Source: Gammaproteobacteria bacterium (GTDB taxonomy: Bacteria > Pseudomonadota > Gammaproteobacteria > Pseudomonadales > Pseudohongiellaceae). Taken from it: a DNA stretch of 8,584 nucleotides. The DNA lies in NCBI GenBank assembly GCA_003451715.1, contig DMJN01000207.1, forward strand, positions 1 through 8,584, given 5' to 3'. The translations under genes were made by a program, and so were the position numbers. Under the pieces are notes generated by a model. That model was not told the DNA's origin. It did no database searches and saw only the letters and a list, made by a program, of their open reading frames with translations. Below, piece by piece: positions 1 through 5,997 of the stretch (positions within the stretch are counted from its first letter, which is position 1; each line of letters begins with the position of its first letter).

Positions 1-1
1 G

Positions 2-358
2 GTGAACGAAGGTGAACTGGATGACGCTCGTATATTGACTCCTGAGTCGGTTCGAATCATGCGCACCAACAGCCTGCGTGATGAACTCTACGTGGGCGGC
101 AATGCCGAACGGCCAGGACAGCGTGGCGTTGGCTTCGGCGTAGATTTTGCAGTTATCTCTGATCCGGTTGCCGCCAATTCTCCGCAAGGTGCGGGCACCT
201 ACTATTGGAGTGGAGCGGCTGGAACCTGGTTTTGGATCGACCCTACTCAGGACATGTTCTGGCTTGGCATGATCCAGGCACAGGGTCAACGCCGACCTGG
301 AGCTGCCAACATGCGCAACGTTGCTCGCGATATTATTTATGACAGTCTCGCCGACTAG
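2..358 (+). CDS. Beta-lactamase-fold serine hydrolase, C-terminal fragment (5' end outside window)
   Basis: This is the last 118 codons of a gene that enters from the left; the GTG at position 2 is only the first in-frame codon, not a supported start. The sequence fits the C-terminal part of the beta-lactamase/class C family (serine hydrolases, family VIII esterases, penicillin-binding-protein relatives): a GVGFGVDF strand at about residues 42-49, then YYWSGAAGTWFWIDP at about 67-81. The W-S-G triad there sits where this family carries its KTG-equivalent (W/H-x-G) motif facing the active site. The SxxK nucleophile and tyrosine motifs lie upstream and are not visible, so activity and substrate cannot be judged. 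A strong terminator follows 20 nt after the stop, so this is the last gene of its transcript. Family assignment is fairly secure; esterase versus peptidase is open. Confidence 0.85.
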   Translation: MNEGELDDARILTPESVRIMRTNSLRDELYVGGNAERPGQRGVGFGVDFAVISDPVAANSPQGAGTYYWSGAAGTWFWIDPTQDMFWLGMIQAQGQRRPGAANMRNVARDIIYDSLAD

Positions 359-377
359 TTTTCAGATCTGAGCTTTA

Positions 378-408
378 GAAGCCGGTTCCTGTAACCGGCT
401 TCTTTTTT
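378..408 (+). terminator. Intrinsic terminator after the beta-lactamase-fold gene
   Basis: A perfect 10-bp stem (GAAGCCGGTT at 378-387 pairing with AACCGGCTTC at 393-402), a 5-nt loop, and six T at 403-408. The T run lies on the + side only, so it mainly serves the left-hand gene. It sits between two convergent genes and may also slow transcripts coming from the GST gene. Confidence 0.93.
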
Positions 409-417
409 GGGCAATCC

Positions 418-1071
418 TTAGTGCGGAATCGGCACTTCCAGGTCAATCGGCACTGCATAGCCGCGTTGCACTGCCGGCCGCTCGGCAATACGTAGATACC
501 AGTCTTTCAATTGCGGATACTCATTTAGGTCCATTTGCTGAAATTCATACCGTGATATCCACGGCCAGGTCGCAATATCGACAATAGAGTAATCGTCGGC
601 TATAAATTTCCTGCCTTGCAGGCGGTTCTCCAATATTTGATAAAGGCGGGCATTTTCTTTGCTGTAGCGCGCTTCGGCATAGGGAGATTTCCCAGGATTA
701 AATTTGACGAAGTGATGGGTCTGTCCCAGCATCGGTCCTATATGCCCCATCTGAAACATTAACCATTCCATCTCTGTCCAGAACTTCTCACCAACAGGAC
801 TCATCAGTTTTCCAGCCTTCTGTGCCAGGTACATAAGAATGGCACCTGACTCCATCATACTGATGCCCAAATCGTGATCAACGATGACTGGAATCTTATT
901 GTTAGGGCTGATCGCAATAAATTCCTCTGCGTGTTGCTCTCCTTTGGTGATGTCTATAGAGATAACTCGATAGGGTAGTTCCAGTTCTTCCAGCATAATG
1001 GATACCTTGCGTCCATTCGGAGTAGCCCAGGTATACAGATCAATTCCAGTTCCATTGTCTTGTTTACTCAC
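418..1071 (-). CDS. yfcG: Glutathione S-transferase, YfcG-like (Nu-class) disulfide-bond oxidoreductase
   Basis: A 217-residue cytosolic GST, matching the length of E. coli YfcG (about 215). The N-terminal thioredoxin-like domain (about 10-85) has the Nu-class TPNG motif at 17-20, where Thr17 and Asn19 match YfcG Thr9 and Asn11 at the glutathione site. The SPNNKIP segment at 55-61 supplies the cis-proline, and Glu74-Ser75 is the gamma-glutamyl binding pair. The all-helical C-terminal domain (about 95-205) carries the N-capping box SIVD at 162-165. The family uses glutathione for disulfide or peroxide reduction rather than classical conjugation; that role is inferred here from similarity. The start is a GTG; an ATG two bases upstream is followed at once by TGA, and a GAGGA ribosome site fits the GTG. 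It is transcribed alone, divergently from the TPR gene. Confidence 0.92.
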   Translation of the reverse strand: MSKQDNGTGIDLYTWATPNGRKVSIMLEELELPYRVISIDITKGEQHAEEFIAISPNNKIPVIVDHDLGISMMESGAILMYLAQKAGKLMSPVGEKFWTEMEWLMFQMGHIGPMLGQTHHFVKFNPGKSPYAEARYSKENARLYQILENRLQGRKFIADDYSIVDIATWPWISRYEFQQMDLNEYPQLKDWYLRIAERPAVQRGYAVPIDLEVPIPH

Positions 1072-1077
1072 ATTTGT

Positions 1078-1082
1078 TCCTC
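1078..1082 (-). promoter_or_regulatory. Ribosome binding site deciding the GTG start of the GST gene
   Basis: Reading the minus strand, GAGGA lies 6 nt before the GTG at 1071-1069 and is the only good Shine-Dalgarno nearby. The overlapping ATG at 1073-1071 would give an immediate stop codon, so GTG is the sensible start. Confidence 0.7.
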
Positions 1083-1312
1083 GTAGTAATTTTTTCCGGT
1101 AGCAGCCAAAACTGAGATTAAAGTCTGGTCACGTCGTTGCTTCATGAAGTCTGTTCATTCCCTGCTTCGGGACTGCTCAATGCCTGCTCTAGAGTATAGC
1201 CATATTTCACTCCTTGATCTCATGCTCAGCCAGGGATCAGGGATCCTATCAATGACTGTACTGAGCCGGTCAACAATCGCCCCAATCATGGGCTGGCACA
1301 GGCCGGAGACAA

Positions 1313-1341
1313 TTGCCCAGAGGCGGATTAGAGGGTATCCT
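1313..1341 (+). promoter_or_regulatory. Possible sigma70-type promoter for the TPR/lipoprotein unit
   Basis: TTGCCC at 1313-1318 and TATCCT at 1336-1341 are separated by 17 bp, the optimal spacing, and each matches 4 of 6 consensus bases. A start near 1348 would leave a leader of about 35 nt before the ATG at 1383. The matches are modest and this is only a candidate. Confidence 0.35.
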
Positions 1342-1382
1342 GAAAAATCCTGCTCCCCCCTCTTTTCTGGAAAAGTGCTGGC

Positions 1383-2714
1383 ATGAGTCGTTCTTTCACA
1401 GCGATGGTTACACTAATCGGGCTGGTAGCCCTAGGCACCTGTGCGCACGGGCAGGAAGCCCTTACCAGCCAGGAAGTCTGGCGGAACAACTATCAACGGA
1501 TTCACGCCGAACAATTAGTGGAGCGGGGAATCCTTGCGATGCAGCAGGGTGAGTTTCAATCGGCCGAGCAAGATTTTTCTGAGGCAATTCAGGTCGTCAA
1601 AGTCAACAACGGTCTGCATTCCAGGCTACAGGTACCGGCGCTATCACATTTGATCGAGTCGCTGTTTGCGCAGGGCCGATGGGAGACTGCCGACCAACAG
1701 CTAGCCTATTTCGAATGGTTGAATATACGTAGCTATTCCAAGAACATCTTCGATTACCTCGAAGGAAGCAGAGAGCTCAGTCGGCTGTATCTACAAGCTT
1801 CTGCGTATTACACGAATCCTCAGAGTGCCCGCTATCTCATCTCAGCCAAAAACCTGAACTGGCGTGTCGTCAGATCTATCGAAGTAACGTTCGGCACTGA
1901 TCATCCTCTGCTTACCCCATGGCTTTATGACATCGTGCTGATCCATTTCTATCAGGCCAGCCTGGTGAAACGCAGAGGCATGACCAGTTACGAATTTAAA
2001 TCTGATGATGATAAAATTATTGCTGGTTGGGCGCTTGGTAAAAATGAATCAATTCAGCTTAGCTATTCCATTGGCAACGAATTACTGCAACGCATTCGCT
2101 CGCTCTATGCCGGGCGTGAAAATGCTTCGGCCGTCACCGATGCATTGATGCAGGTCTATCTGGGCGACTGGGAATTGCTGTTTGATAATACTCGAATGGC
2201 GATGTCCTATTATCGGGATGCCTATGCGGAGTTAAATAACGCTGGGGTGGTCAAAAGCGAGATCGATCTTTTCTTTAGTCAATCTATCGTATTGCCGGCA
2301 GGTGAACTAGCAATCGATTGGCAGCCAGAGAAAGAACACGCACTGGATGGCACCGCCAGATTTATTGCCTGGTCAACAAACTATCCCGGAGCAGCTATAC
2401 CTGTATTTCACAACCCGACTAACGGATCATTAACGCCAGAGTTTAAGGTGTTGGCGAGCTTCAGTTTGTTAGCTGTTAATAGCACCGAACCGATTACCGA
2501 TACTTCAGAAGCCCATTTTTCAGCCCGGCAGTTATTAATTCAGCAGGCAATACCCGACAGTGAATTTGTCAGAGATCTCGCTCATAACGCTATCGAGCAA
2601 CTGACTCTGCGGCCGCACCTGAATTCGGGTGCGTTAGAGGATACTCACCACAACATCGAGTTAGAGTATTTCTTCTCGCCAGAAGAACATGCCATGATTA
2701 TCAGTAACAATTGA
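1383..2714 (+). CDS. Secreted TPR-repeat protein with a TonB-C-like C-terminal region, function unknown
   Basis: A 443-residue exported protein. Residues 1-23 form a Sec signal peptide with probable cleavage after AHG (23/24); Cys20 is not in a good lipobox. About residues 40-130 look like degenerate tetratricopeptide repeats (e.g. the G-x(5)-G-E-F-x(2)-A-x(3)-F-x(2)-A pattern near 49-68), and a further TPR-like helix pair lies around 255-290. About 338-431 resembles the C-terminal domain of TonB-like energy transducers: strand, variable loop, helix, then LRPHLNSG at 409-416 and an aromatic strand ending near 431, echoing the usual 'xFRPxxxxG' pattern. That match is by eye and tentative. No transmembrane anchor follows the signal peptide, so it is predicted to be periplasmic. 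The ribosome site (GGAA about 10 nt upstream) is weak. The lipoprotein gene starts 9 nt after its stop, so co-transcription is likely. No specific function can be assigned. Confidence 0.85.
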   Translation: MSRSFTAMVTLIGLVALGTCAHGQEALTSQEVWRNNYQRIHAEQLVERGILAMQQGEFQSAEQDFSEAIQVVKVNNGLHSRLQVPALSHLIESLFAQGRWETADQQLAYFEWLNIRSYSKNIFDYLEGSRELSRLYLQASAYYTNPQSARYLISAKNLNWRVVRSIEVTFGTDHPLLTPWLYDIVLIHFYQASLVKRRGMTSYEFKSDDDKIIAGWALGKNESIQLSYSIGNELLQRIRSLYAGRENASAVTDALMQVYLGDWELLFDNTRMAMSYYRDAYAELNNAGVVKSEIDLFFSQSIVLPAGELAIDWQPEKEHALDGTARFIAWSTNYPGAAIPVFHNPTNGSLTPEFKVLASFSLLAVNSTEPITDTSEAHFSARQLLIQQAIPDSEFVRDLAHNAIEQLTLRPHLNSGALEDTHHNIELEYFFSPEEHAMIISNN

Positions 2715-2723
2715 GCTTTCACA

Positions 2724-3011
2724 ATGCGTAACTTCAAACACTTAATAACTCTGGCTCTGCTTGGCCTACTAACGGCATGCGTAATACCGTCCGACGAAAG
2801 TCAGCCGATAACAGGATCTGAGCTGCAACGCCCTCCCACCGATGCAGAAGTAGAGCAATACAATGCCTTGGTGAGTCCTGAAGAAAGAATTGTCTGCCGC
2901 CGGGAAACACCGGTGGGAACCAATATACCCAAAAGAATTTGTCGCCTGGTAAGGGACGTTCAGGAAACCTCGGAATTTCACCGCGAGCAGCTACGCCGAG
3001 TGTTACGCTGA
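2724..3011 (+). CDS. Small outer-membrane-type lipoprotein with a paired-cysteine C-terminal motif
   Basis: A 95-residue protein with a type II signal peptide: basic start, hydrophobic core, and lipobox LTAC with the acylated cysteine at 19. Position +2 is Val, not Asp, so it should go to the outer membrane. The mature part has a flexible, acidic stretch (20-54) and then a compact basic segment with Cys58 and Cys73 (VCRRETPVG...RICRLVRD), a pattern I recall from short exported proteobacterial proteins of unknown role; the two cysteines could form a disulfide in the periplasm. The tail 74-95 is highly charged and probably helical. It starts 9 nt after the TPR gene, with only a weak GAG ribosome site, which suggests coupled expression. 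Its 3' end exists as a second, decayed copy near 6.1 kb. Confidence 0.82.
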   Translation: MRNFKHLITLALLGLLTACVIPSDESQPITGSELQRPPTDAEVEQYNALVSPEERIVCRRETPVGTNIPKRICRLVRDVQETSEFHREQLRRVLR

Positions 3012-3018
3012 GCCCGGC
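2938..3018 (+). repeat. Dispersed 81-bp repeat, copy 1 (3' end of the lipoprotein gene plus flank)
   Basis: This segment aligns without gaps to 6087-6167; by hand I count about 12 differences in 81 positions. It covers the last 23 codons, the stop TGA and seven more bases (GCCCGGC). Past 3018 the two copies no longer match. Confidence 0.85.
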
Positions 3019-3418
3019 TATGAAGGCGATCGAGGGAGTTGTCGGTTCCGGGTACCACCAGGCGATGATGTCACCAGCCTGCACGGAGATACTAGAGCCC
3101 AGAGTGAAGTTGTTGATACCGGCGAGGTCCACGCTCTCGAGGTCGCTCTCGCCGACAAAGTCCCATGTGGTACCCACGTCCCGGTAGATCAACAGCTTGT
3201 TCACCACCGGTCTGTGCAGCGAAGATGCTCCAGGAGTCGATGGTGCCGTCGGTACTGATCTGGCCGTTCTGGTCGAAGAAAATGATGCCGTCCGCAACGT
3301 CAACGTAAGGGCGATCCAGTAAATCATTGCCACCAATCACCCCCGCCAGAGATGAGCTGGCCACGAGCATCAGTGCCGAAACACCCGCAACGCGAACTAG
3401 TCTGACTAGTTGATTCAT
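3019..3418 (-). pseudogene. Broken gene for a secreted protein (PEP-CTERM-like style), frameshifted and 3'-truncated
   Basis: Reading the minus strand from ATG at 3418, with a good GGAG site 6 nt upstream, the product begins with a clear signal peptide (residues 1-25, ending ASSSLA) and continues IGGNDLLDRPYVDVADGIIF and QISTDGTIDSWSIFA. Between about 3196 and 3225 the reading frame must shift by one base; the second frame then gives PVVNKLLIYRDVGTTWDFVG and NNFTLGSSISVQAGDIIAWW, which has the beta-rich style of the same protein. Coding character ends near 3019, exactly where the lipoprotein gene's 3' flank begins on the other strand, so the C-terminus, including any anchor, is lost. The style recalls exported proteins that carry PEP-CTERM tails, but no such tail remains. 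The frameshift could be a sequencing error; the truncation would remain. Confidence 0.72.
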
Positions 3419-3531
3419 GTTGGGCTCCGTCTTCAACGGTGAATGGTGTACCGGAGAACCATGCAATTTCCAAGCCCAGAGAGACATTCCTTTCAAATCA
3501 ATGGGTTACGGAACTGCTGCTGATAGGTGTG

Positions 3532-3537
3532 TATAAT
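3532..3537 (+). promoter_or_regulatory. Candidate -10 element (TATAAT)
   Basis: A perfect TATAAT preceded by GTGTG. No convincing -35 hexamer lies 16-18 bp upstream. If used, it would drive the membrane-protein gene with a leader of about 200 nt containing the C9 run and palindromes. Confidence 0.3.
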
Positions 3538-3551
3538 ATCCTGACACTTTA

Positions 3552-3590
3552 CCCCCCCCCGACTTGGGGGCCTATAAGGCCTTTGCAAAG
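3552..3590 (+). repeat. Stacked palindromes with a C9 homopolymer
   Basis: Nine C at 3552-3560, of which five pair with GGGGG at 3566-3570 across a 5-nt loop. This runs directly into GGCC-TATAA-GGCC (3569-3581) and the perfect palindrome CTTTGCAAAG (3581-3590). No T run follows, so it is not a standard terminator. A run of nine C is prone to slippage in replication and to sequencing error. Confidence 0.6.
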
Positions 3591-3727
3591 AACTTCGACG
3601 GTGAACTGAGGATAAGGAAAAATCCGAATATTCAGGAAGCAGCCAATGTAAAGTGTGCAGGTGCGATGGACTGAAGCCTGTCCTGAGCGACCTGGATCTG
3701 AGTTCTGCGGTAAAGTTTTATTAGTTT

Positions 3728-3732
3728 GAGGA
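3728..3732 (+). promoter_or_regulatory. Ribosome binding site deciding the ATG 3741 start
   Basis: GAGGA lies 8 nt before the ATG at 3741. An in-frame TTG at 3726 overlaps this site and has no ribosome site of its own, so the shorter form is preferred. Confidence 0.65.
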
Positions 3733-3740
3733 TTTTCTCG

Positions 3741-4406
3741 ATGACGATAGGATCGGTAATGTCGGTGACGGTTCGTAGTCTTCCATCGGTTCTCCTCATC
3801 GGTATGTTCGTCTACCCGGTTCTTACAGACAGCTATCTGCCGTTCACTTCACGCGAGTTGCTAGGCGTCATTGTTCAGATTGAGTGGTTAGTCCTGGCGA
3901 CCGGTTTACTGCTGCTCTTCGCGATGCTGGTACCAACGACTACAAGGATCGGAAAATGTATCGCATTGGCCTATGTGCTCATCGTCAGCATGGGTTTCGC
4001 GCTCACTGGTGCACTCGAAATGGATGGGTGGCGGGGTTTCATTGCTTATTTCTCTTTGCTATTTGTAAATTATGGACTAAGCACACTTCTCCCAAACAAT
4101 CGCGCAGGTTATGCCGACACACTACTTTATGCAGGGAGGCGGGTGGTGCTGATGTTTGTCTTTTTTGGACTGGTTGGTGCTATAGGCTTCCCGACAAATG
4201 TCGCCAACTGGCGCGGCAGTGAAGCTGAACTGCTGGGCGCGATATTCTTTACTGTGATGACGGTGGTGGATTTGGGGGTATTCCCCTACGTGCAGGCCAT
4301 CATCGAGAGGGAGTTCAGATCACTCACGAACTTGGCGAAAGGAGAGCTTGAGAGAGCGCGAGGTAGAAGATTACTGTATGGGATGCGAGACAGAGACCCG
4401 GACTGA
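3741..4406 (+). CDS. Polytopic integral membrane protein, family not recognised
   Basis: A 221-residue protein from the ATG at 3741. Hydrophobic stretches suggest about six membrane helices, near residues 14-30, 42-64, 72-92, 98-117, 134-150 and 164-186, then a charged 35-residue tail rich in Arg, Glu and Asp (KGELERARGRR near 200-210). The tail's positive charge suggests it lies in the cytoplasm. There are no obvious metal-binding, catalytic or transporter signature motifs; polar residues within helices (Glu48, Asn110, Asp177) are few. Codon use looks like the neighbours. It appears to stand alone: upstream is the gene-poor region, and downstream is a short gap and an opposing transposase relic. 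A DUF-type membrane protein is all I can say; it is very likely a real gene because the helices alternate regularly and it has a good ribosome site. Confidence 0.75.
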   Translation: MTIGSVMSVTVRSLPSVLLIGMFVYPVLTDSYLPFTSRELLGVIVQIEWLVLATGLLLLFAMLVPTTTRIGKCIALAYVLIVSMGFALTGALEMDGWRGFIAYFSLLFVNYGLSTLLPNNRAGYADTLLYAGRRVVLMFVFFGLVGAIGFPTNVANWRGSEAELLGAIFFTVMTVVDLGVFPYVQAIIEREFRSLTNLAKGELERARGRRLLYGMRDRDPD

Positions 4407-4416
4407 CAACCGACTG

Positions 4417-4437
4417 GTTCGTTGTTGAATTACGAAC
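4417..4437. other. Short inverted repeat after the membrane-protein gene
   Basis: GTTCGT at 4417-4422 pairs with ACGAAC at 4432-4437 across 9 nt, 10 nt after the stop codon. No T run follows, so it is at best a weak terminator or mRNA 3'-end stabiliser. Confidence 0.3.
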
Positions 4438-4452
4438 AAAACACGAGAAGAA

Positions 4453-4514
4453 AGGAGGACATGGACTCAGATGGGGATAGTCTTTATTCTACTTATACTC
4501 TACTGAAGCCATAA
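4453..4514 (+). other. Strong AGGAGG site with two tiny ORFs (possible truncated gene start)
   Basis: AGGAGG at 4453-4458 is the best Shine-Dalgarno in the window. ATG 4461, only 2 nt on, opens a 17-codon frame ending at 4514; ATG 4471, 12 nt on, opens an 11-codon hydrophobic frame (MGIVFILLILY) ending at 4506. Both run into the 3' end of the opposing transposase relic, so this could be the 5' stub of a gene cut by that element, a leader peptide, or chance. Neither spacing is ideal. Confidence 0.25.
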
Positions 4515-4737
4515 GTTTTGACAACGGCTTGTCGCCGACTTGTATTAGAAAGTGATAATGATTAGACATCAGTGCCCAGTCCAGGCAGCGGGCATCTACA
4601 CGAAGAAGGGATTCACCAAAACGAGCCAGGAAGTCAATCTTATCAGCATCAGCTTCAAAGACATAACGTCTTTCTAACCCTCGCCCAATGACATGATAGA
4701 AGCCACCGGGAATATGTAACCGACCAATCCTTGGCAT
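4489..4737 (-). pseudogene. IS200-like / REP-associated tyrosine transposase (Y1), 3'-truncated
   Basis: From ATG 4737 the 82 residues read as the N-terminal half of a Y1 HUH transposase: PRIGRLHIPGGFYHVIGRG (family N-terminus), an aromatic DxxDFLxRF helix, then ALMSNHYHFLI with the HxH metal-binding pair, then KPLSKLM. The homology stops there with a premature TAG. The family normally continues for another 60-120 residues or more, including the helix with the catalytic tyrosine, which is absent. It is therefore a dead remnant. An in-frame TTG at 4767 is not needed. No ribosome site is obvious. These enzymes are usually single-copy and mobilise REP palindromes; no clear REP pair flanks this one. 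Confidence 0.85.
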
Positions 4738-4776
4738 TGACTGAAAGTAGTCAAGAACCACCAACAAGCAAACTTC

Positions 4777-4792
4777 TTAAACTATTAAACTA
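4777..4792. repeat. Tandem TTAAACTA x2
   Basis: Two perfect adjacent copies of the 8-mer TTAAACTA, preceded by the related AAACTTC, lie about 40 nt upstream (on the minus strand) of the transposase start. They could be remains of the element's end or chance in an A/T-rich spot. Confidence 0.5.
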
Positions 4793-4878
4793 TGAATGTC
4801 CCTGGTTAGTTTTTCTAGTTGCCGAAGAATAAGTGTTATGGATTGCAGCTTCATGAACTGATTCGATCCCATCAGATT

Positions 4879-5946
4879 TTATTCCAGATGTGTATTAAGG
4901 AAGGCGCTGATTTCGGCGAAGGCACTGAGTGATTCTGGCGAGCCGTACTCAATCATGTAACCGGCATGGGATAGACCTTCATACACGTGTAGTTCTGCGA
5001 CAATATCTTCGTCGCGCAATTTGCGATGGACCCTGGCTGTATCGCTAAGCAGTAAGTCGCGAGTGCCTGTGATCAAAACAGTGGGTGGAAATCCGGAAAA
5101 GTCGCCAAGCAGTGGAGAGATCATCGTATCGTCCACGCCTCTTTCACCTGCATACAGTTCTGCTGCGGCGGTAAGGAATCCTTCGGGAGTTACCAGAATT
5201 CGGTCAATGCCTGCGAGCGTATAAAGGGAATCGCTGGCATTGGTAAGGTCAGCCCAGGGAGTACCCAGATAAAGGGCGCCAGGCAGTGACAAGCCAAGTT
5301 CTTTCATCTCCAGAACTGATGCAAGAGTTAATCCACCACCTGCGGATGTGCCTCCGAGTGCAACCTGTTCAGGGGCATAATTTTCCAGCACCTCTCGATA
5401 AACAGCGATGGTGTCATTGACCGCCGCAGGCGCTGGATGTGCTGGTGGCATGCGGTAGTCCACAGAGATGGAAGGAATGCCTGAAGCTGCGGTTACCATG
5501 ACAGCTTCCAGCACGGCATTGTCGCCACCTTCGAGGATGTAACCTCCGCCGTGGACATGGAGAAACAGGCGCTCCTGGTTTTCTGGAGCCACTTCCGATG
5601 GCATGACGTGATACACAGGCACACCGGCGATCGTATCTTTCTCAATGCTCACTGCATTCATCTGCTCCAGCATTTCCAGGCTCATGCCGCCACTGTATTC
5701 GGCATCTGCACTGGCAATCATCATTTCCCATTGTTCGTTGGTCTGGGGTACCAGCAAGCGGCTGGCTGGATTCGGTGCCGGTGAATTGGCCAGAGAATTA
5801 CGCAGCTGGTCGCTGGCCGCGGCTGGCGGTGGCAGAGTGCGGCTTTCGATATTCCAGGCACCATCCTCCTGGGCTTTTGCAGTTCCTGTGAGTACTGATA
5901 AAGAAGCAAGAATCGCCAGAATGAATTTGTTGAGTGCGTTTTTCAT
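4879..5946 (-). CDS. Secreted alpha/beta-hydrolase esterase, HSL (family IV) type
   Basis: A 355-residue protein counted from ATG 5946, chosen because it opens a clean signal peptide (cleavage after residue 25, AKA|QE) and has AGGGG 8 nt upstream; a GTG 33 nt further up adds only unlikely residues. About 26-105 is an N-terminal linker and cap. The core has the oxyanion motif HGGGY (132-136), the SVDYRMPPAHPAPAA segment typical of hormone-sensitive-lipase relatives (161-175), the nucleophile elbow GTSAG (Ser201), the acid Asp297 in TGTRDLL, and His327 in LSHAGY. All triad residues are present, so it should be active, probably on short-chain esters; the substrate is unknown. It is predicted to be periplasmic or exported, which is less usual for this mostly cytoplasmic family. 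It probably has its own promoter, since 230 nt of decayed sequence separate it from the PLP-enzyme gene on the same strand. Confidence 0.93.
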   Translation of the reverse strand: MKNALNKFILAILASLSVLTGTAKAQEDGAWNIESRTLPPPAAASDQLRNSLANSPAPNPASRLLVPQTNEQWEMMIASADAEYSGGMSLEMLEQMNAVSIEKDTIAGVPVYHVMPSEVAPENQERLFLHVHGGGYILEGGDNAVLEAVMVTAASGIPSISVDYRMPPAHPAPAAVNDTIAVYREVLENYAPEQVALGGTSAGGGLTLASVLEMKELGLSLPGALYLGTPWADLTNASDSLYTLAGIDRILVTPEGFLTAAAELYAGERGVDDTMISPLLGDFSGFPPTVLITGTRDLLLSDTARVHRKLRDEDIVAELHVYEGLSHAGYMIEYGSPESLSAFAEISAFLNTHLE

Positions 5947-5997
5947 GTCTGAATCCCCTAAACAGAATGCGAATTCCACTAAAGTAGCACTGTTTTT

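Larger units (their letters stand above)
1072..1382. other. Divergent intergenic region between GST and TPR genes
   Basis: This 311-nt stretch has no convincing gene. It should hold the promoters of both divergent neighbours. Two perfect short palindromes are visible, CTTCATGAAG at 1140-1149 and CTCTAGAG at 1187-1194, either of which could be an operator or chance. An 80-codon open frame at 1144-1386 lacks a ribosome site and resembles no family I know, so I treat it as noise. Confidence 0.6.
3419..3740. other. Gene-poor intergenic region with palindromes and a C9 run
   Basis: About 320 nt separate the divergent start of the broken gene from the membrane-protein gene. I find no credible ORF. 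Contents are a TATAAT at 3532-3537, a C9 run with hairpin-forming sequence at 3552-3590, and a near-identical pair CTTCAACGGTGAA (3431-3443) and CTTCGACGGTGAA (3593-3605), 12 of 13 bases alike. A stretch near 3671-3690 (GAAGCCTGTCCTGAGC) recalls half of a repeat common in environmental bacterial genomes, but its partner arm is absent. Confidence 0.55.

Noticed and set aside
1144..1386. 80-codon open frame ahead of the TPR gene
   Set aside because: It has no ribosome site, no family resemblance and mixed low-complexity composition, and it overlaps the better supported start at 1383.
2734..3018. Minus-strand continuation of the broken gene's second frame across the lipoprotein gene
   Set aside because: Beyond 3019 it is only the antisense of the lipoprotein gene, which has a lipobox and a paralogue with silent-site changes in its own frame.
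3196..3225. Programmed ribosomal frameshift in the secreted-protein gene
   Set aside because: I see no slippery heptamer or downstream structure, and the gene is truncated anyway, so mutation or sequencing error is simpler.
3884..4222. 112-codon frame inside the membrane-protein gene
   Set aside because: It lies out of frame within a hydrophobic gene that has a good ribosome site.
4858..4880. CTGAT/ATCAG hairpin followed by ATTTTATT as a terminator
   Set aside because: It has a five-bp, A/T-rich stem, points in the + direction where no gene needs it, and lies at the esterase stop.
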